DNA of 29,081 nucleotides from JBBKWJ01 sp037968895. Its GTDB lineage: Bacteria; Actinomycetota; Acidimicrobiia; Acidimicrobiales; SZUA-35. A program made the position numbers and the translations under genes. Under the pieces are notes generated by a model. That model was not told the DNA's origin. It saw only the letters and a program-made list of their open reading frames with translations, and made no database searches. Of this stretch, positions 1 through 7,087 are shown one piece after another (positions within the stretch are counted from its first letter, which is position 1; the number at the start of each line of letters is the position of its first letter). The stretch is from NCBI GenBank assembly GCA_037968895.1, contig JBBKWJ010000050.1, positions 1 through 29,081 of the forward strand. The letters run 5' to 3'.

Positions 1-1
1 A

Positions 2-208
2 ATCACCAGTCCCATACTGCTCGTACGGGGCCAGCAATCAGACCTGGTCTCAGACGACGTCGCAAGAGAGTTTCGTGAACGCCTTCCCAACGCTGCCTAT
101 GTCGACATTCGCGGTGCCGGACACATGGTCGCGGGCGACGACAACGACGCCTTCACCAGCGCCGTCACTGAGTTCCTGAAGAACGTGGACACCTCGGAGT
201 CTTCGTAA
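2..208 (+). CDS. alpha/beta hydrolase, C-terminal fragment
   Basis: This is the last 68 codons of a gene that begins before the window; the frame is open from base 2 to the TAA at 206-208. The visible peptide contains PILLVRGQQSDLV, a late strand carrying the acidic residue, and then DIRGAGHMV, which matches the catalytic-histidine loop of alpha/beta-hydrolase fold enzymes (GxGHM), followed by a final helix (FTSAVTEFL). Most of the fold, including the nucleophile, lies outside the window, so the substrate cannot be inferred. The fold assignment is fairly safe and the exact subfamily is not. Confidence 0.75.
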   Translation: MTSPILLVRGQQSDLVSDDVAREFRERLPNAAYVDIRGAGHMVAGDDNDAFTSAVTEFLKNVDTSESS

Positions 209-664
209 CAGCCGTAGCCCTCGCCCAGGGATTGAGCCGCCCCGAGTTTGATGACCACAGTGATGTGCCCTGGGTTTGGTTAGGTCAGTGTTTCTATTGG
301 ACGACCGGTTCAGTTTTTGGGGCTCGCAGATCGCCTCCGATATAGGTGGTCTGATCATCGAACCGACGGCGCGTTCGCATACGAGATCTCGGCTACCTCC
401 GGATGGGTCTGCCCAGGCATTGGGTGACACTCTTTGAGGTGCTGCGACCGCTGCAGAAAGCCATCACGCAAGCCGCCGAAACACCAAGAATTTTGAGCCC
501 TCTGACAATCGTCCAGCCAGTCCGACGACGTCCAGCCGGTACGACCGACTCCGGGCAGTCAGTCGAAATCGGCGCTCGTAGAGATGGTTTGTGCGCGTTT
601 TGTGCGCGTCCAGCAACTATTGACAAATGAACTGCCAAAACAGTTTGCAAAACACCTGGTCAGG
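209..664. other. intergenic gap without recognised gene
   Basis: These 456 bases separate the hydrolase tail from the tRNA-Leu gene. Open frames exist on both strands, but none gives a recognisable protein or a convincing start. A short tandem duplication of TGTGCGCG(T) lies near 589-609. The 3' flank of a tRNA gene is a common integration site, but I see no integrase remnant here. Confidence 0.5.
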
Positions 665-666
665 TG
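649..666 (-). terminator. putative intrinsic terminator of tRNA-Leu(UAA)
   Basis: Read on the minus strand, the end of the tRNA runs into a small hairpin, CACCT-GACC-AGGTG, followed directly by TTTT. The hairpin begins with the last two bases of the tRNA (665-666), so terminator and tRNA 3' end share sequence. The 5-bp stem is short, so this is a plausible but not certain terminator. Confidence 0.45.
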
Positions 667-750
667 CCCGGAGTGGGACTTGAACCCACACGGAGGTTGC
701 CCTCCCGAGGGGTTTAAGCCCTCTGCGTCTGCCGATTCCGCCATCCGGGC
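665..750 (-). tRNA. tRNA-Leu (anticodon UAA)
   Basis: An 86-nt class II tRNA. The acceptor stem GCCCGGA pairs with TCCGGGC. The anticodon arm is GAGGG-CTTAAAC-CCCTC, giving anticodon TAA, which reads UUA/UUG leucine codons. A long variable arm and the T arm GTGGG-TTCAAGT-CCCAC are present. The discriminator base is A, and CCA is not encoded (the genomic sequence continues CCT). Confidence 0.95.
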
Positions 751-835
751 GATGCAGACAAACTATCTGGCCCGTCGGCTGAACAACGACGTTTTCGCGA
801 TGCGAAGTAAACCTTCGGCGCCCGTGTGCCGTCAT

Positions 836-1930
836 ATGAGTATGAACGCTCTCCAACAGCGACTTTTTGTGAGCGTGCTCGCCCTGGCTCTACTCACCGC
901 TTGCACGTCAAACTCAGACGAACCCGTCGCGGTGCCGACATCCGGCTCGGTGCCAGGGTCGGAGGCGACCGAATCAGCGGGATCGACGGAGTCAACGATC
1001 GCCCCAACCCCCATAACCGAACCGAGTCTCACGACCGACCCAGACTTATCAATCGCCGATCAAGCTGAAGCATCAGAAGTTGAGCTCGCGACCATGAAGC
1101 TCGCCGAAGAGATCGGTGTTGACAAGCTGGCCGTGTGGGAGCTGCGACCAGGCGAGCGGCCCGAGAACGTCATCGCCGTCTCAGGAGGCTCAGCATCCAC
1201 ACTCAAGATTAACGACGGCTGGGCCTGGGCCGACAACAAGTTCATATATGGGGCGATCCATAGCGACGGCGGACCTCCGAGTTCCACCGTTCTTACGTAC
1301 GACGGGACCGTTGTGTGCGAACTTTTCGGAGACGTGCACCACGCCACAGCTCGAACTGACGGAACTATTGTCGTCGCTGTTGACACGACTGACTATTCGC
1401 AGGAGCCATCAATCCCCACTGCCGCTGCGCACGACTGTGCGACGGGCACACGACAACCAATCGAATCATGGGTTGATCGTCGCGGAAACCAGGACTTCGC
1501 TCAATACACGGTTATCGAACGCGTTGCTGGACGAGTGTTTCGACTAGCGGTCGACGCGGAGGGCAATGCGGAAGCGACGAACGAGTCGGGCATCAGCATC
1601 AACGGGGACGACTACGCCGGCGACCACGTCTTCTCTTCTGATGGAAGTGTCGTCGTCTATGCCGACTTCTCCAACTTGATTCATGTCAGCCGGTCATTGC
1701 GAGCGCGGGACTCCTCAACAGGCGACTTGCTCTGGTCGGTCGAACTTGAGCGTCCCTACATTTCGCTCACCATCGTCGACAACCTCGTCTTAGTTGGCAT
1801 TCCAGCCGAGAAGGACAACGGCTACTACCTCGATGAGACGACGCCCGAGTCTGTGCTGGTGCTCGAACTCGCCAGCGGCCAAGCCCTCGACAGCATCGAA
1901 ACCGACCTTCAGATCATTGGCGCTGGCTAG
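836..1930 (+). CDS. secreted lipoprotein with beta-propeller-like repeats
   Basis: A 364-residue lipoprotein. The N-terminus MSMNALQQRLFVSVLALALLTAC is a type II signal peptide with lipobox LTAC, so Cys23 should be lipidated and the protein anchored outside the membrane. A Ser/Thr/Pro-rich linker (about 24-75) follows. The rest shows alternating short strands with blade-like motifs such as DGTVVCEL, DGTIVVAVD, SSDGSVVVYAD and DSSTGDLLWSVELE, the last resembling PQQ/WD-type propeller repeats. The frame extends upstream to 584 through the tRNA gene, but only the starts at 836 or 842 place the signal peptide at the N-terminus. No specific function can be assigned. The stop lies 12 nt from the convergent gene's stop. 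Confidence 0.8.
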   Translation: MSMNALQQRLFVSVLALALLTACTSNSDEPVAVPTSGSVPGSEATESAGSTESTIAPTPITEPSLTTDPDLSIADQAEASEVELATMKLAEEIGVDKLAVWELRPGERPENVIAVSGGSASTLKINDGWAWADNKFIYGAIHSDGGPPSSTVLTYDGTVVCELFGDVHHATARTDGTIVVAVDTTDYSQEPSIPTAAAHDCATGTRQPIESWVDRRGNQDFAQYTVIERVAGRVFRLAVDAEGNAEATNESGISINGDDYAGDHVFSSDGSVVVYADFSNLIHVSRSLRARDSSTGDLLWSVELERPYISLTIVDNLVLVGIPAEKDNGYYLDETTPESVLVLELASGQALDSIETDLQIIGAG

Positions 1931-1942
1931 TCCGCCTTCAGA

Positions 1943-2281
1943 TTACGCAACCTGACGGTGAGGCTCACGCAGGTCGATCGTGGCTGGTGGGCTCGTGAGG
2001 TACGCAACCCCATGCCACAGTGCGTCTCGCAGCGTCGCTGCTTCTAGGCCCGCGAGGTCGTTGGCCGCGATCACGCCATCGATCATGTCACCAAGCACAG
2101 CTGGCCGTGGCCGCCCCTTCAACGCAACCGACACGGTCGCCGAGCCATCGGCCCGACGCCGAATTGAGCGCAGCGCACCCTTGACCCGAGGCGGACTCTG
2201 GAAGCCCGGAACTACTGCGCCACTGCGACGAGCGATATCAGCCAACATCTTGGCCGCTTCTGCGAATTCAATTGCTGTCAT
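1943..2281 (-). CDS. small protein of unknown function, actinobacterial type
   Basis: A 112-residue basic, soluble protein with no signal peptide or membrane segment. The N-terminal helix (TAIEFAEAAKMLADIARRSG) is followed by a VPGFQSPPRVKG stretch, a basic RSIRRRADGSATVSVALKGRP strand pair and a helical part (MIDGVIAANDLAGLEAATLRDALW). It resembles short hypothetical proteins I recall from Acidimicrobiia, though I cannot name a domain. The ATG at 2281 is preferred over ATG 2290 because GGAG and GAGGG lie at workable distances upstream of it. The gene is divergent from the methyltransferase gene, with a long palindrome between them. Confidence 0.65.
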   Translation of the reverse strand: MTAIEFAEAAKMLADIARRSGAVVPGFQSPPRVKGALRSIRRRADGSATVSVALKGRPRPAVLGDMIDGVIAANDLAGLEAATLRDALWHGVAYLTSPPATIDLREPHRQVA

Positions 2282-2331
2282 TGCCCTCATCTCCACAAAC
2301 CCAAGTATGACGAGGGGGTGTGACAGCCCTT

Positions 2332-2366
2332 GCGAACACTTTGGTGTCAGACACCCAAGTGTTCGC
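2332..2366. repeat. 35-bp near-perfect palindrome between divergent genes
   Basis: The arms are 17 bp with one mismatch (GCGAACACTT then T/G then GGTGTC) around a single central base. It is followed by TTTT on the plus strand. It sits 50 bp from the start of the minus-strand gene and 39 bp from the plus-strand methyltransferase start. It could be a regulator-binding site, a repeat-family member or a hairpin terminator; position favours regulation. Confidence 0.6.
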
Positions 2367-2393
2367 TTTTGCGCTGTCGAGCCGCATGCTCTG

Positions 2394-2399
2394 TACGTT
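2394..2399 (+). promoter_or_regulatory. putative -10 box of leaderless methyltransferase mRNA
   Basis: TACGTT is followed by exactly 6 nt and then the ATG at 2406. A start there would yield a transcript beginning at or next to the start codon. No good Shine-Dalgarno sequence is present, which agrees with leaderless initiation. Confidence 0.5.
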
Positions 2400-2405
2400 T
2401 GCAGG

Positions 2406-2960
2406 ATGGAAGAAGATGCTTTCCGTTGGGACAAGCGGTGGCGAGAGCGGTCGACAGCAGAGCCGGCGCCCCCTGACGCGCTCGAGCTCGCCAACTATCG
2501 GCTCCCAGCAGAAGGCCGAGCACTCGACATTGCCTGCGGCCTTGGTGGGGTTGCAGTCTGGCTCGCGTCCACCGGCCTCCGGGTTGATGCCGTTGACGTC
2601 TCCTCCGTCGCGGTCGACGCAACAAATCGCCTGGCGCAGCAACACGGTGTAGCCAACCGCTGTTCAGCCTCGATTGCAGATCTAGATGGCGGCCTCCCCG
2701 AGCTCGCCGAACGCTATGACGTCATCGTGTGCCAACGCTTCCGCGACCAACGCCTCTACCGGCAGCTCGTCAACCGGCTCGCGGCGGGCGGCACTCTTGT
2801 CATAACCGTGCTGTCGACGGTCGGGCGTGACAACAGCGACAGTCCCTTTCTGGCGACACCAGGCGAACTGACAGAAGCCTTCGCCGAACTTGAGGTCGTC
2901 TACGCGGCCGAGTCTGACGGCCAAGCACATCTCATCGCCCGTAAACCCGAGACAAGATAG
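2406..2960 (+). CDS. class I SAM-dependent methyltransferase
   Basis: A 184-residue cytoplasmic protein with the Rossmann-like methyltransferase fold. Motif I (ALDIACGLGGVAVWLA, about 39-54) forms the SAM-binding loop. The acidic residue after strand 2 is in VDAVDVSSVAVDAT, and motif post-II is RYDVIVCQRFRD. A TLVITVL strand follows. It resembles the TehB/UbiE-like small methyltransferases; the substrate is unknown. The N-terminal FRWDKRWRER segment is typical of this group, which supports the ATG at 2406 although the frame is open from 1980. A TACGTT box 6 nt before the ATG suggests leaderless transcription. Confidence 0.85.
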   Translation: MEEDAFRWDKRWRERSTAEPAPPDALELANYRLPAEGRALDIACGLGGVAVWLASTGLRVDAVDVSSVAVDATNRLAQQHGVANRCSASIADLDGGLPELAERYDVIVCQRFRDQRLYRQLVNRLAAGGTLVITVLSTVGRDNSDSPFLATPGELTEAFAELEVVYAAESDGQAHLIARKPETR

Positions 2961-2983
2961 ATCGCGCAGGCCAGCCTCATTCG

Positions 2984-3751
2984 GTGCACAATGGACCGGT
3001 GACTCGACCTCTTATCGCCCTCACCCCCTGGCGCCGCACGCTAGCCACGTTCATGCACCCCGAAACTGATCTCTACACGATCGAGTCACACTACGTTGAC
3101 GCGATCGAACGAGCCGGCGCCGATGTGGCCGTACTACCATGGGCAACCTCCGCCGCCGAGGCCGATCGCCGCCTTCGACCGTTCAACGCACTCGTTCTCA
3201 GTGGCGGACAAGACGTCGACCCCGAAATCTATGGCGCAGCCGTCGACGGAGCAGTCGAGATGCTTCCCGCCGCCGACGTTTCCGACGCCGCTCTGATTCA
3301 CGCTGCGATACAGCAGGGCAAGCCGATCCTCGCCATCTGCCGAGGCGTGCAAATCCTCAACGTTGCGTTCGGCGGCACACTTGTCCAACACATGTGGGAA
3401 CTTTCCGAGCACCACCCGGCCAGGCCAGCCTCGGGGGACGAAGCACACGATGCTGAGTCGTTCCTCGCCAATCGCCATGCCGTCGCCCTTGAGTCGGGAT
3501 CACGTATCGCTTCGATCTTCGAGTCCGCGTCGATCAATGTCAACTCGCTCCACCACCAGAGCGTCGACACACTCGGCGCCGACCTCAAGATCACGGGCAC
3601 CGCCCCTGACGGCACGGTCGAGGTAGTCGAGCACGAGACACACGCTGCGCTCGGCGTGCAGTGGCATCCCGAACGACTCACCGACGAAGGCCACGATGCG
3701 CTCTTCGAATGGATCGTTGAACAAGCAAAAGATCGGGCGGCCGCCCTATGA
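2984..3751 (+). CDS. gamma-glutamyl-gamma-aminobutyrate hydrolase family (peptidase C26)
   Basis: A 255-residue class I glutamine amidotransferase-like hydrolase. The oxyanion segment is LVLSGGQDVDPEIYG (70-84). The nucleophile elbow is AICRGVQILNVAFGG with Cys119, and the His228/Glu230 pair lies in VQWHPE. Proteins of this family (PuuD-like) cleave gamma-glutamyl amides such as gamma-glutamyl-GABA in polyamine breakdown, but other puu genes are not visible, so the substrate is open. The GTG at 2984 is used. GTG 2999, which has CACAAT 6 nt upstream, would remove five residues and is a real alternative. Its stop overlaps the next gene's start (ATGA), so the two are probably co-translated. Confidence 0.88.
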   Translation: MHNGPVTRPLIALTPWRRTLATFMHPETDLYTIESHYVDAIERAGADVAVLPWATSAAEADRRLRPFNALVLSGGQDVDPEIYGAAVDGAVEMLPAADVSDAALIHAAIQQGKPILAICRGVQILNVAFGGTLVQHMWELSEHHPARPASGDEAHDAESFLANRHAVALESGSRIASIFESASINVNSLHHQSVDTLGADLKITGTAPDGTVEVVEHETHAALGVQWHPERLTDEGHDALFEWIVEQAKDRAAAL

Positions 3752-4755
3752 ATGCTGAAGCGAGCGATACGACCACGACGGCAAGCGGCGTCGAGCAACA
3801 GGTAAGCGCCACAACCAAGAACACGCTGAACCCGGCCCAACAGCAAGTGCTCGACGAGCTTGGCGCAAAAGAGCGCCCCGAGTTTCGACCCGAGCTAAGA
3901 GAAGAACTCCGCCACGAACTCGAGTCGGCTCTCGCCCCGATGATCGACGAGATCGAAGACCCTCCCCTCTTTGTCTCAAAACGCAAGCTGTCGATGGTCC
4001 ACGGTTGTGAAGGGCGGTTCGTCGCTGAAGAAATGACCGAGTTCGAATGGAACGTTCCTGCCGCCCGCGGCACCGTTGCCCACAAAGCCATCGAACTCCT
4101 GGTCGGCTGGACCGGCACCCCAAGTCCGCTCGAGCTCGTCAAGCAGGCAATGGACCGTCTCGAAGCCGATGAGTTCAAGTCGATCGCCATGTTCCTCCAG
4201 TCGCTTAGCCAGGGCGAACGGGCCGAACTCACTGGCCTCGTCAACGACTACGTCACGACCTTCACCGAGACATTCCCGCCGCTGCGAGCCGTCTGGAAGC
4301 CAGTGGCCGAAAGTCGAGTGCGAGCCGAGCTCTGTGGCGAACACATCGCGATGCAGGGCGTCGTCGACTTGAGCCTTGGGTTCGCAAGGGGCAATGAGGC
4401 GGGCAAAGTCCTAATCGACCTCAAGAGCGGACGCCCTCACCGATCCCACGTCGACGATCTCCGTTTCTATGCCCTGCTCGAGATGCTGAAGATCGGCACC
4501 CCACCCCGTCTCCTCGTCAACTACTACCTCGAAGCCGGCGATCCCCGAAGCGAGCTGGTCACCGAAGATCTCTTGTGGTCTACCTCAAAACGTGTCGTCG
4601 ACGCAGTCCAGAAAATGGTTGAACTCCAGGCCAACGCCCGCGAGCCAGAGCTCAATGCCAGCACGTCGTGTCGTTTCTGCCCGGCCCGAGACAGCTGCGA
4701 AGTTGGCTACGAATATCTCAATAAGTCCGAAGAAGACGACACCATCGACACCTAG
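3748..4755 (+). CDS. PD-(D/E)XK nuclease, Cas4/AddB-like with Fe-S cluster
   Basis: A 335-residue protein starting within the stop codon of the preceding gene (ATGA). After a charged, poorly conserved N-terminus (1-75), it shows Cys87 in MVHGCEGRF and a GTVAHKAIE motif with His112. The nuclease core has Asp207 (MQGVVDLSLG) and Asp224-x-Lys226 (VLIDLKSGRP), then a DDLRFYALL helix. The C-terminus carries CRFCPARDSC (Cys308, 311, 317). One N-terminal plus three C-terminal cysteines around a RecB-type nuclease is the pattern of Cas4, AddB and related 4Fe-4S exonucleases. No cas or recombination helicase gene is adjacent, so it is annotated as standalone. A role in DNA repair or end processing is inference. 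Confidence 0.85.
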   Translation: MNAEASDTTTTASGVEQQVSATTKNTLNPAQQQVLDELGAKERPEFRPELREELRHELESALAPMIDEIEDPPLFVSKRKLSMVHGCEGRFVAEEMTEFEWNVPAARGTVAHKAIELLVGWTGTPSPLELVKQAMDRLEADEFKSIAMFLQSLSQGERAELTGLVNDYVTTFTETFPPLRAVWKPVAESRVRAELCGEHIAMQGVVDLSLGFARGNEAGKVLIDLKSGRPHRSHVDDLRFYALLEMLKIGTPPRLLVNYYLEAGDPRSELVTEDLLWSTSKRVVDAVQKMVELQANAREPELNASTSCRFCPARDSCEVGYEYLNKSEEDDTIDT

Positions 4756-4756
4756 T

Positions 4757-4784
4757 CCCCAAACCCCCTAGGGGATCTTTGGGG
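4757..4784 (+). terminator. tailless GC-rich hairpin after nuclease gene
   Basis: The sequence forms nested pairing: CCCCAAA (4757-4763) with TTTGGGG (4778-4784), and an inner CCCC-TA-GGGG. It begins 2 nt after the stop codon of the nuclease gene. No T-run follows, so it would be an I-shaped (tailless) terminator of the kind reported in actinobacteria. A second small dyad, GTCTG-GG-CAGAC, lies at 4789-4800. Confidence 0.45.
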
Positions 4785-4822
4785 GATTGTCTGGGCAGAC
4801 GGACGCCCCTAAATCCGGCTGA

Positions 4823-6163
4823 ATGGTGGGTATGAGCCCACACACCTCCACCCTCCAACGCCCAGCCCACGGCAAAGACACGCCGCACGCCAACAAGACC
4901 CCGAGTCTCGTCGAGCTAGCCGCTGGCGCCAAGGCCGACCGCAACCGGGCAGTCGACTTCTACCGTGCAGCCGCAATGATCGCAGTTGCCCTCGGCCACT
5001 GGATGGCCATCGCCGTTTCAGTCAACGCCGACGGCGGATTCGACGCCGGAAACGCCCTTGAGCAGGCACCCGGAATGTCGTGGATCACCTGGCTCTTCCA
5101 GGTCATGCCGCTCTTCTTCGTAGTCGGTGGCTTCTCGTCAGCAATGTCGCTCGATGCCCACAACGCAAAGAACGGACGCCCTCAGGACTGGGTCGCCGCC
5201 CGAATCCGTCGCATGGTCGCTCCCGCAATCGTGCTTGCGGTCACCTGGATCGCAATGATCACCGGTGGCTACCTCACCGGCATCGGTGCAATCATCGCAG
5301 CCGGTGCAACCGCCGCCGCCATTCCGCTTTGGTTCTTGTCGAACTACACCATCGACACCGCCATCGCCCCTTACGTCCTCCCCCGATTCCGGAAGAACCC
5401 GGCCAAATTCGCCGCCGTCGGCGTCGCTGCCTTCGCATTCTTCGAGGCTCTGCGTTTCGCCGAAGTCCCCGTTCTCCCCCACATCAACTGGGTACTCGGC
5501 TGGTTGCTCTTCCAAGTTGCTGGCTTCGCATGGCGAGACGGCCTGCTCCCCTCGGGCGCACAACTCCTCACCATCGCCGCCGGACTCTGGGCCGCAGCCC
5601 TCGCCGCCGTAACCATTGGCCCGTGGCCAACTTCAATGGTCAACTTCCCCGGCCTGCACCTCTCACCCACCAACCCTCCCTCGGTCGCACTGATGCTCTT
5701 TGGCGCCGCCTATAGCGCAACTGCAATCGCAGCTGCACCAGCCATCTCGCGTTGGCTTGCCCGAAACAAGAAGGCATGGGCGACGGTCGTTGCGGCCAAC
5801 GCAATCGCCATGTCTGTCTACCTTTGGCACTTCACCGCAGCGTCAATCGCCGGAGCAGGGTTCTACCTCATGGGTTGGCTCCCGACCGCCGACGTCGGCA
5901 CCATCGCCTGGTGGATTCAGAAAATGCCACTGCTCACCGCATCGGCCGTCATCCTTGCCGGAATTGTCGCCGTTGTCGCTCGCTACGAACAACGGGCACT
6001 CATGGCCGAGCGAGTCGAGTGGAACGGCTCGGAAGCATCGATGGTCGTCGTCGCCCTCGTCATCTCGGCTTGCTTCAAGCTCTGGGTGATGGGTAGCGTC
6101 GCCGGCATCTTGATCGGCGCCGGAACGCTTAGCCTGGTGTGGTTCAAGCGGGTCAACGCCTGA
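4823..6163 (+). CDS. acyltransferase 3 family integral membrane protein
   Basis: A 446-residue polytopic membrane protein. After a 40-residue hydrophilic N-terminus comes DRNRAVDFYRAAAMIAVALGHW, which matches the first segment of the acyltransferase-3 family with the catalytic His59, and QVMPLFFVVGGFSS, which matches its second conserved segment. About ten hydrophobic segments follow (for example AIVLAVTWIAMITGGYLTGIG), with a conserved-looking VYLWHFTAASI near residue 340. Family members move acyl groups onto sugars, lipids or peptidoglycan at the membrane; the acceptor is unknown here. ATG 4832 is an alternative start nine bases downstream; neither has a convincing Shine-Dalgarno sequence. 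Confidence 0.85.
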   Translation: MVGMSPHTSTLQRPAHGKDTPHANKTPSLVELAAGAKADRNRAVDFYRAAAMIAVALGHWMAIAVSVNADGGFDAGNALEQAPGMSWITWLFQVMPLFFVVGGFSSAMSLDAHNAKNGRPQDWVAARIRRMVAPAIVLAVTWIAMITGGYLTGIGAIIAAGATAAAIPLWFLSNYTIDTAIAPYVLPRFRKNPAKFAAVGVAAFAFFEALRFAEVPVLPHINWVLGWLLFQVAGFAWRDGLLPSGAQLLTIAAGLWAAALAAVTIGPWPTSMVNFPGLHLSPTNPPSVALMLFGAAYSATAIAAAPAISRWLARNKKAWATVVAANAIAMSVYLWHFTAASIAGAGFYLMGWLPTADVGTIAWWIQKMPLLTASAVILAGIVAVVARYEQRALMAERVEWNGSEASMVVVALVISACFKLWVMGSVAGILIGAGTLSLVWFKRVNA

Positions 6164-6185
6164 CCTCGCCGCACGACCGAAATGC

Positions 6186-6191
6186 AAGGAG
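6186..6191 (+). promoter_or_regulatory. Shine-Dalgarno AAGGAG deciding the DDAH start
   Basis: AAGGAG ends 5 nt before the GTG at 6197. It lies inside the longer frame that would start at ATG 6182, so it selects GTG 6197 as the start. Confidence 0.7.
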
Positions 6192-6196
6192 CCACT

Positions 6197-7087
6197 GTGC
6201 AAGATGAAGCCGACTACGGCGGAAACTCAATGGTGGCTCCTTTGCGTCGGGTCGCCATGGCACGACCCGGTGGTGCCCTCACCGGAGCCGACCCAGAGGC
6301 GTGGCACTACTCCGAGTCGTTCGATCCCGGCCGAGTGGGCCCAAACCACGATGAGCTCGTAGCAATCATTGCTGCGGCAGGAGCTTCGATCGAATGGCTC
6401 GACGACAGTCTCATCGCAGAAGCCGGACTGGCCGACGCTGTATTCGCGTATGACCCCTCGTTCATCACTGACGCCGGCGCGATTCTGCTCAACATGGGCA
6501 AGGACCTCCGCAAGCCAGAGCGGGCGGTGCACGAAGCGCTCTACGCCTCACTCAACATCCCTGTAATCGGTTCGATCGACGGCGATGCAACAGTCGAGGG
6601 CGGCGATTGTTTTTGGATCGACTCGTCGACGCTCGCCGTGGGACGAGGCTTTCGCACGAACCAAGCAGGCATCGACCAACTCCAGGCGATCCTCACCCCG
6701 GTCGGCGTCGACGTCCTCGCCTACGACCTGCCGTACGGCGATGGTCCGGCGGCATGTCTGCACCTGCTCTCGGTTATCTCGCCGCTAGACGACCACATGG
6801 CGCTGGTGTTCGCTCCGCTGCTGCCGACGGCGCTTCACCAAACACTGGTCAAACATGGCTACACCCTGATCGAAGCGCCAAAAGATGAGTTCGACCGCAG
6901 CAACGGCCTGTGCCTCAACGTACTTGCCCTGTCGCCCGGCCACTGCGTCACCATCGGCGGCTTCGACGAGACGGCCCGCCGCATCCGAGCCGCCGGAGTC
7001 AAACTCGAAACGTTCGATGGCTCAGCCCTATGCATCCCTTGCGAAGGCGGGCCTACTTGTCTGACTCGACCGCTTCTTCGACGATAA
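6197..7087 (+). CDS. dimethylarginine dimethylaminohydrolase-like enzyme
   Basis: A 296-residue soluble member of the guanidine-modifying (arginine deiminase/DDAH) superfamily. It contains RRVAMARPGG at the N-terminus, a VEGGDCFWID segment with the acidic EGGD motif, CLHLLSVIS with the likely catalytic His, and the terminal GGPTCLTRPLLR with the nucleophile Cys288. Enzymes of this type hydrolyse N-methylated arginine to citrulline and methylamines; close relatives act on arginine or agmatine, so the substrate is tentative. The GTG at 6197 is chosen for its strong Shine-Dalgarno sequence. The 3' end overlaps the convergent antiporter gene by 35 bp, and the catalytic Cys codon (7058-7060) lies in that overlap. 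Confidence 0.82.
   Translation: MQDEADYGGNSMVAPLRRVAMARPGGALTGADPEAWHYSESFDPGRVGPNHDELVAIIAAAGASIEWLDDSLIAEAGLADAVFAYDPSFITDAGAILLNMGKDLRKPERAVHEALYASLNIPVIGSIDGDATVEGGDCFWIDSSTLAVGRGFRTNQAGIDQLQAILTPVGVDVLAYDLPYGDGPAACLHLLSVISPLDDHMALVFAPLLPTALHQTLVKHGYTLIEAPKDEFDRSNGLCLNVLALSPGHCVTIGGFDETARRIRAAGVKLETFDGSALCIPCEGGPTCLTRPLLRR

Noticed and set aside
50..430. 126-codon minus-strand frame over the hydrolase tail and gap
   Set aside because: It is antisense to a clear hydrolase C-terminus in its first part and shows no recognisable motif.
250..664. Decayed integrase or insertion sequence next to tRNA-Leu(UAA)
   Set aside because: Neither strand gives integrase or transposase motifs, and no terminal inverted repeats or copy of the tRNA end were found.
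584..835. N-terminal extension of the lipoprotein frame
   Set aside because: The extension crosses the tRNA-Leu gene, and only the start at 836/842 puts the signal peptide and lipobox at the N-terminus.
1980..2405. N-terminal extension of the methyltransferase frame
   Set aside because: It is antisense to the small unknown gene and contains the palindrome; the fold begins at 2406.
3748..4755. CRISPR-Cas association of the Cas4-like nuclease
   Set aside because: No repeat-spacer array and no other cas gene is present in the window.
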